This document shows positions 57,292 to 64,000 of a DNA stretch of 64,000 bases, in pieces (the stretch's first letter is position 1; each line of letters starts with the position of its first letter). Made by a program: the position numbers and the translations under genes. Source of the DNA: Cheiracanthium punctorium (Eukaryota; Arthropoda; Arachnida; Araneae; Cheiracanthiidae). The stretch is from positions 372,001-436,000 of the forward strand of contig JAWZYV010013550.1 in NCBI GenBank assembly GCA_038373885.1. Direction: 5' to 3'. Below the pieces are notes generated by a model, which was not told the origin of the DNA, ran no database searches, and was given only the letters and a program-made list of their open reading frames with translations.

Positions 57292-57842
57292 ACCCATGGC
57301 CGAGCTGTGTCCAGCTTCAAAATTCCCAGCCATTTCACCACAAAAAACAGTTTGATCAATCGAAAACTCGATTCGTACAAACTGATTTGGATGGATTGAG
57401 ACCGCTTACCAATGTGGTTGGATTAGAGTGTTTCGGCTCCAACCGAGACACCTGTGACGATGCCCCCATGCAAGCGGTAAAAGATAGTATGTTCACGAAG
57501 TTACAAAGATTTATTGAGCAATTTGATCGGGGTTATGAGAAAATATCCCCACAATACTTAATTTTTGAAAATACATTGAAAATTTTTGGTAGCCACAATG
57601 GCGATCACCACCAAAAATAATAGTTGAAAAAAAGTTTTAAATGGTCGCATTTGGCAACAGTTAAATTTGAAGTATAGCCTACGAAACTGAGAAAAATAGA
57701 AATTTCAGATCTTCATTTTTCCCTTCATAACAGACACAAGCCTCTCTATCACAATGCAATAGTATAAAAAAAGGCGGCTAGAAAATCTTCTAATTTCAGC
57801 CATCAGCCATGTTTAAATGTTGGAAGATACTTTGTATAAGAC

Positions 57843-58684
57843 TAGGGATGCACTGAATACCATATTTTGCCGAATACCGAATATTCGGTTAAAATTCTAA
57901 CCGAATATTCAGCTGAATACCGAATACTTGGTTAAAATTTATTAAACCATTATTAAACTTTGATTGCAATGATTAATTTAATTAGTTTTTTCTTAAGCAA
58001 TATTTCATATGGTGTAAAACATCAAAAATTGAAAGGTTGCAAAATTTAATATCCAAGTGTGTTTCCTTTATATATTATTAATAACTTTTTTAAATATTAG
58101 AGAAATGCTGGTAAATTTTTTTACTTGCATATTTTATTAAAAAATTAGCAGTTAATTGACTTTATATATTTATGAACACTTAATGTGATGAGTTTTTTTT
58201 TTTTTTCCTGGTTACTGTTTCAAATTGATATCAGTTAGTAAATAGGAAGGTTAATGTAATGTGTCATTAGATTTTAGAAAAATTAAAAAGCAACAAAATT
58301 CAAATTTAAAATCTGAGTGTTTTCTCTTACATTAAAACTAATTTCATTGTGATATTAGTTTTTTGTGTGACTGTGGAACACTATGTTAGGGCTATCTGCC
58401 AAGGATGGGGGGTGCCTTGGTAGGAGGACTTTCGAAGGGTTTCTAATGCTTATTCACATGTGATATTAGTAAGTAACAACTTGAATCAATTTAGTAGTAT
58501 GGTACTATACTATATCTTTCATTCATGATATAAAAAATATGTATTTGTTTACCAATTGGTGAATACTTAAATTTGTTTACTATTCAGTTGCCGAATATTT
58601 AAGTATTCGGCCGAACCGAATATTTGGTTTGTCTGCCGAATAGGCAGTATACTAAATACCAACCGAATATTCGGTGCATCCCTA
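57843..58684. mobile_element. hAT-like MITE, copy 2 (ATTCGG family), inverted
   Basis: TAGGGATGCACTGAATACC mirrors CCGAATATTCGGTGCATCCC. Flanks TATAAGAC and TAAAAGAC agree at 7 of 8. It matches 12008-12836 in reverse orientation along its whole length, including the GGTGCCTTGGTAGGAGGAC module at 58410-58430. Confidence 0.8.
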
Positions 58685-60460
58685 TAAAAGACTTTCATCA
58701 ATTCAATCAGGGTGCCAGGTCAGAGGGACATTAACACAGACTCACAGGTTTGTGTCAGTGAATATATACATAGGTGGGTCGGGTAATATTTTCTTGAAAA
58801 TTAGTAGGAAAAAGTAGGGTTTTTTTTTGTTATCAATGACCAATACAATACACAAGATCTGATCATTTGTATCTCTTCTGCAGTTAGAAGGTCACAAGCT
58901 TTAACTTTCCTCACTTCTATCGACATACACTACAAAAAAAAAATATTTTAAAAAAATCTCAGAATATTGAGACGAGCTTTGTCATTTCAAGGAATAGAGC
59001 CTAAAAATGATGAAGCATTAATGACTGAGACTGATGGTGCTTTAAATACAGGAGGTAAAAATTGATTTTTTGAACCTTTTTTTTTTTAAAGGCATTAACA
59101 TTTAAGGTATTGGTGGACTTATTCTAACAATAAAATTGCTTGGAAGCGCAAACAAACAAGTGTAAGTTATTTTTGCAAGAATTCAAGTTACAATAGAACA
59201 TATTAACATTGTTTATTCTCAGGTTTTACTACACAAGATTTTCTGATGTTAGTTGATTATAGAACATTTGTGATAAAGTCCATTTTTGTCTGAGTTGATT
59301 TTTCAAAATATGCTCTATGCAGATGAATGTACTGTGTCACATATGGGCAACCTCCAGCCTGCAGGACAGATGTGGCCAACCACGGCTTCATATAAAAAAC
59401 CTCGTATAAAATCCATACAAATCATTCAAAATCCCAGTTATACAGCCCGGGACTTTGCTGAAATCTTGAAATTTAGTCCGCAACTTTTCAAAGGTTGCTC
59501 ATACCTGTACTGTGTGAATTTCATAGTTGTATGGTTTAAACCAGGTTGGTAAAAACTAGGGTTCTCATTAGGTTATATATAAAAAAAAGAAGAAAAATAA
59601 AAATTATTTAAACCATTTTCTCACTTCAATTTTTTTTTTAGTCCGGTTTTTAATTCCTGAATTATATGATTTACTTTTATTTTATTTATTTTTAACACCA
59701 CAAAATGTCCAAGATGCAAAATGAATTTTATTAAGTTGATAACTATTCATTCTTTCTTTTGTTTAGAAAATTATGAGAGAAAAAAACTTAAGTCCCTTTA
59801 CTATGACTAAAGCAACATTTATAGCTGAAAAACAAAAACATTTTTCATGTCTTGATGATTAATGTACCCTCACCACCATGGGGTAAAAATAGGAGTGAGG
59901 GTAGTACAAATGTAACTGTAAATTTTTATTAAAAATGATGTTAATGTTACAAATGAAATAAAAAGAACTCAATTCAATATATTCTTACAAAGAAAGAATG
60001 CACAGAAAGGGCTAAAGGGCTTAAAGGGGAGTTGAAAAAAATATTTCCAAACATGCAACATAAAGTAATCAATCATTCCAAAGGTGACTTCGTGTCAAAA
60101 AGTGATCTGCAAAATACAATTAATGATTCAGAAAATGAAAATAGACATTTAAGAAAAACTTAAAAAAAAAAAACAGGAGACCCAATAACAGTTTATTGCA
60201 ATTTATGGCCATATATTTTCATTGTAGAACACTAATATTTGTAATACAAATGCAGAAAATATATTTAAGTTGTTATCTGACATTAAGAAGCCCGTAAAAA
60301 TGGTTTAAAAAATGAAATTTTTTTAAAATTCCAACTGTACAATCCGAATACTTAGAAACAATTTTGCTTACCTGCAGTAGTACGAAAGTTGACATTGAAA
60401 TAGAAGAAACCGAGTGAGATGATTTTTAATTTGTGTGGTAATGGGAGTGGAGTTTGAAGA
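58685..60460. other. Intergenic; no feature seen
   Basis: AT-rich. Short frames (for example at 59286-59552) have no domain, splice-site or composition support. Confidence 0.4.
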
Positions 60461-60469
60461 TTTTTTGAT

Positions 60470-60640
60470 TAGTATTTGTATTTTGGATAATGTAATTTGA
60501 GTGTTTTTGAAGCTGAAACAGGTGTTTCGGCAGTTATTTTTGGATGTCTTTGAAATTTAAACTGGTGTTTTGGCGGTCATTTTTGATGGTTAAACAATTG
60601 TTTTGGTGGCCCCTTTGAAGTTAAAAAAGTGTGTTTTAGT
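60470..60640 (+). repeat. Degenerate tandem repeat, about 50-bp unit
   Basis: A pattern near GGTGTTTCGGCAGTTATTTTT recurs as GGTGTTTTGGCGGTCATTTTT and TTGTTTTGGTGGCCCC, separated by TTGAAATTTAAAC-like stretches. About three to four copies. Confidence 0.55.
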
Positions 60641-60899
60641 ATATTTTTCAAGTAGTCAGATAAAGAATTTTGAAATTTTTTTTATGTAGAAGTAAAACGT
60701 ACATACCCCACAGCCCCCATGACAGAAACAGAGTGACATGGAGACATTCTTGCAGAAACAGAACGACCCTCTTCCGACAAAATTTTCAACAGAGTTGAAA
60801 AATGTGCTGAAGACCACTTACATCTAATTGTAATTTTCAATTAACAATGTTTAAATGTAACTTCATTTTTGTGTGTACACCACATTTCTAACAAACACA

Positions 60900-61150
60900 C
60901 ACACACACTTCCTTTCCATACAATAACATATTTCGGACTATATTCCGTATCCGGTGCTGTTTACATATCAATGTTTGTGTTTACGTTTCATTTGATGATC
61001 GTTCTGGCACCATCGTGGCCGATGCACAGCGGGAGTGAAGTAATCTGCCTGTGGTATTTTTTGACTGGCAACCATAAAACACGTGTATCGTCAGTTAGGG
61101 AATTTGAAATTGTTTCATGTTATGGATGGAAGGGAATGACATATGTTATG
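60900..61150 (+). repeat. Left arm of a diverged inverted repeat
   Basis: GACTGGCAACC near 61061, then TTGAAATTGTTT and GTTATGGATGGAAGGGAATG correspond, in reverse, to 62980-63110 (GACTGGCAACC, TTGAAATTTTTT, GTTATGGCTGGAAAGGAATG). The arms enclose about 2 kb. The open frame here (60869-61216) is not treated as a gene. Confidence 0.55.
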
Positions 61151-61170
61151 TTATTGTATGAAAAGAAAGT

Positions 61171-61325
61171 GTGTGTGTGTTTGTTAAAAATAGGGTGTGA
61201 ATATAAAGCTAAATAAAAGAAAGCATGTTGGTTTTACATTATCAGCCGTGTGTGTGTTTGTTAGAAATGTAGTGTCAATACAAAACTAAATAAAAGAAAG
61301 CATGCTGGTTTTACGTTATAAGCCG
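61171..61325 (+). repeat. Two tandem copies of about 78 bp
   Basis: AAATAAAAGAAAGCATGTTGG and AAATAAAAGAAAGCATGCTG recur at the same place in each copy, each followed by TTTTAC and preceded by GTGTGTGTGTTTGTTA. Confidence 0.75.
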
Positions 61326-61472
61326 GTGGGTGTTAGGGACATTTCTGAGCAGTTAATTAAGGAAAATAAAGGTAACTGCTTTTTTGTGAATTTCAAATTG
61401 ATATTTGATGTTTTTATGTTTTAGTAAGTGCTCTATTTATGTGCTATTCTAATCATACTGACTTTATATGAG

Positions 61473-61677
61473 GCGTGCAACTAGGTTATTTAATCCACCG
61501 ATTTTTTTTTTGAGTTGAAAACGGGCCAGTGTTTGCCCAGTTTACATTAGCTGTGCAACTAGGTTGCTTAATCCACTGCAGTTTTTTTAGTTAAAAACGG
61601 TCCGCTGTTTGCTGATTTTACATTAACCTGTTACTGAATTTGCAGACTTTTTTAGGTTAAATATGGACGGTGTATTT
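61473..61677 (+). repeat. Degenerate tandem repeat, about 79-bp unit
   Basis: GTGCAACTAGGTTATTTAAT begins at about 61473 and GTGCAACTAGGTTGCTTAAT at about 61552. A third, weaker copy (CTGTTACTGAATTTGCAGAC) follows and is cut by the element at 61678. Confidence 0.65.
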
Positions 61678-62812
61678 CAGGGTTGTAAAAAACCCAACCA
61701 GGGTGGGTTTTTTTGGGTTTTATTAAGATTTTTTTATAGTATAACACTTTTTGCATGTAAATTTTATGGTTTTATTTCAAAACAGAATAATTTTAGTGTA
61801 AAAGAAAACTTTCATTACAAAATAATAATTATTTAATTAAAATATAAAAATGACTTCAACTTTAATGCAGTACTATCTTTTTCTGCTGACGTTTATAAAG
61901 GGATCCTAATTTTTTTTTTATGACCATAGATAAAAGTATATTATTGCTCACTTCACTTACAAAAATAGGTTGTTTTTGATTGGCTGTTTTCTATTACTTT
62001 TTAAATTTATGAACTTTTTAATTTTTTTTACCTTTGTTTTTTAAGTCATAGTTATATTTCCTAGTTAGAATATAAGTCAGTAAACCCTTTGCAGGCCAAC
62101 TTACTGCAGAACTACTATTTATTTAATAATTTTCTTTATAGTTATTCATTTTTGCTTTGAATGTATATTCCTTTTTACTTTAAAAAATCTAGAATTAATG
62201 TCTGACATTAAATCCCACATAAACAATGTATAATGAATCAGTTTTATATTTCTCAGTACTAAAGTAATGCAGCAACTAATAGAATACAGGATGGTTTCCT
62301 GAACCTGAATTCATTCTTGATGATGCTTGTAAGCTGTAAGAGAGAGACATGTCCCATTATTCCCTTATCTGGGAAAGGATTTTTTTCCGTTGTCACTATA
62401 CTGATAATTACATATTTTATTCATATTTAATAACTTACTTATTAAAGAGATACTAAGTTATCCCTGCCTGCATTCTACACCTGTTCATTTTAAAACAAAG
62501 ATTGCAGATAGAATTGGCTCAAGGCATTATTTTTAAAAAGGTTATTATTCTTTATGTTGAAGTTGGAAAAATAATTATAAAAAATTAAACTGGCATATTT
62601 ATATTTATCTAATATAATGCATTAAGTTATGTAGGTAATATTATATGTATATAATGTCAAATAAGAAATGATTTAAATGAGAAAGGAAAAACTTGATAAT
62701 TTTTAATAAAACCCCAAAAAAACCCATTTCTGAGTGGGTTTTATTGGGTTTTTTTTTTTAAAAAAAAACCACCCTTGTTTTTTTGGGGTTTGTGGGCGGG
62801 TCCGAAATCCTG
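61678..62812. mobile_element. hAT-like element with perfect 8-bp target duplication
   Basis: It starts CAGGGTTGTAAAAAACCC and ends GGACCCGCCCACAAACCCC when read inward on the opposite strand after a short CAGGATTTC tip. The 8-mer GTGTATTT flanks both sides (61670-61677 and 62813-62820). Subterminal GGGTTTT/AAAACCC blocks occur at both ends. The interior is AT-rich without a transposase. Confidence 0.75.
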
Positions 62813-62979
62813 GTGTATTTTGTTTTAATGTTTTTGTTAGTGGAATATATGTGCAATCTTAATGTGTAAAAACACTTTGATTTTGCAGATCGTGCAAAAT
62901 GGTTGGTGCCAAGCTCCAGCGACTGTAGCCATGTTTACATGGGGTGCACACCGTCTTGTATGATTTTACCCATATTTCA

Positions 62980-63240
62980 TTCCTTTCCAGCCATAACACA
63001 AAAAAATTTCAAATTGAAAACATTTCTACCACCTAACCTACCAAACTGACAATAAAATTACGTTGGTTATACACATACATGTGCGTCTTTAGGGTTGCCA
63101 GTCAAATCATCTGCCACAGTTAAATTTCATCATTCATCGTCCGAGGAATGTGCCAAATTCATCAAGCGTTCGAAACATTTGTTTACAGATCGATATGTAA
63201 ATAAACAACGAAGCACTGTCTTCTCCCTACAGTCCAATTT
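62980..63240 (-). repeat. Right arm of the diverged inverted repeat
   Basis: This is the reverse-oriented relative of 60900-61150 (see that entry). With the hAT element removed, the arms would be only about 0.9 kb apart. Confidence 0.55.
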
Positions 63241-63342
63241 ATTTTTAAAATTGGACAATTTAATACAATTTAATTTTTAATTTACAATCCCTCCTTTGAT
63301 ATCACTTATATTTAGAAAAATGTTTTTGTAAGAAAATTAAAC

Positions 63343-63513
63343 TACTTATGTATTATCCCGGCGGTCTGCAAAGACGAGCAATTTTTTTGCAAAGAGAAAT
63401 CCTGGGCATATGAAATTATTAATGGTTTTGAATACGATTGGCAACAGATTAGCAACTCATTTGATGGAAAAATAGTTTGGGGGGAATGACCTCCAGGATA
63501 ATACGTAAGTACC
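63343..63513. mobile_element. 171-bp palindromic-end MITE, copy 2
   Basis: TACTTATGTATTATCCCGG mirrors GGATAATACGTAAGTA. The interior matches 2411-2582 in the same orientation (ATACGATTGGCAACAG) with scattered changes. Confidence 0.7.
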
Positions 63514-64000
63514 AAAATTAATTTAAAAAATCCCTTGTCTTTAAGTGAAGTAGTTAGCGAGAAATTTAATGCTGACTTACACCACTTTACCTAGTAAAAA
63601 TGTTGCCACATGTGTAAGCTACTCTTTGTTCGATGACCTTTTTTAATTGAAAGTTTGTTATGAACACTTACAGTTTAAAAGATAACCACTTCAACATCAC
63701 CTATCTAATGCCAATTAAATACATAATTAATTTTAACAAATTAAAATGTACGTGGAATTTTAATTTGTTAAAATTATTTGAGTTTGCTTTGTTGATCGAG
63801 CAAAATGGTTGGCGACAGCCGCTGGGGTTCGCGACTCTCTCGAGAAAAAAGAAATTAATGTTGAACTTCGTATTTTAATTCCATAAAATGGATGTATATG
63901 TCAATCTTCTAACTAACCCCTCTTCGACAAAACTGCATTAATCCGCCGCTGACACTGCCGTTATTAAAACGGAAACGTGCTGAAATAATTTTGTGACACA
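63514..64000. other. Right edge; no feature seen
   Basis: GATCGAGCAAAATGGTTGGC (63797) resembles GATCGTGCAAAATGGTTGGT (62889), so a further repeat copy is possible. No gene can be supported. Confidence 0.35.

Noticed and set aside
60869..61216. 115-codon + strand ORF
   Set aside because: It runs through a (CA)n tract and the arm of an inverted repeat; it has no domain or splice support.

Overview
This is AT-rich, intron-bearing eukaryotic DNA that is densely packed with transposable elements. Split genes with GT-AG introns, a MATH-BTB (TDPOZ) gene, C2H2 zinc-finger clusters, and many hAT, Tc1/mariner and tRNA-SINE remnants suggest an arthropod. Expanded TDPOZ genes are typical of spiders, so a chelicerate (probably a spider) is my best guess. 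That is an inference and not proven by this window.

Layout. Positions 1-10.7 kb hold mostly small DNA transposons, a tRNA-derived SINE, and two unassigned patches of possible minus-strand coding sequence (7.1-7.2 and 8.2-9.0 kb). Positions 10.9-19.2 kb hold a three-exon MATH-BTB gene on the + strand, whose introns carry many nested MITEs. Positions 19.77-29.38 kb look like one large two-gene DNA transposon of the ISL2EU type. It has a THAP-domain DDE transposase on + (two exons, uninterrupted ORF) and a convergent SWIM/YqaJ-nuclease gene on - (three exons, one homopolymer frame break), bounded by 17-bp inverted ends. Its introns are themselves invaded by smaller elements. Positions 29.4-38 kb are intergenic with a series of TIR elements, including a mariner relative with the start of a DUF4817-type helix-turn-helix ORF. 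Positions about 38.1-53.4 kb are a tandem triplication. Each unit carries one minus-strand C2H2 zinc-finger gene: a broken copy, a 15-finger copy and a 10-finger copy. The first unit is split by a 1.9-kb transposon. Positions 53.4-64 kb hold no convincing gene, only further TIR elements, a SINE, tandem repeats and a diverged inverted repeat.

The genes do not form a pathway. The two ISL2EU proteins would act together in transposition: the THAP domain binds DNA, the DDE domain cuts it, and the YqaJ nuclease has an unknown accessory role. The MATH-BTB protein would be a substrate adaptor for cullin-3 ubiquitin ligase. The zinc-finger proteins are probable DNA-binding proteins. All element boundaries were read by eye from inverted ends and target-site duplications, without alignment software.
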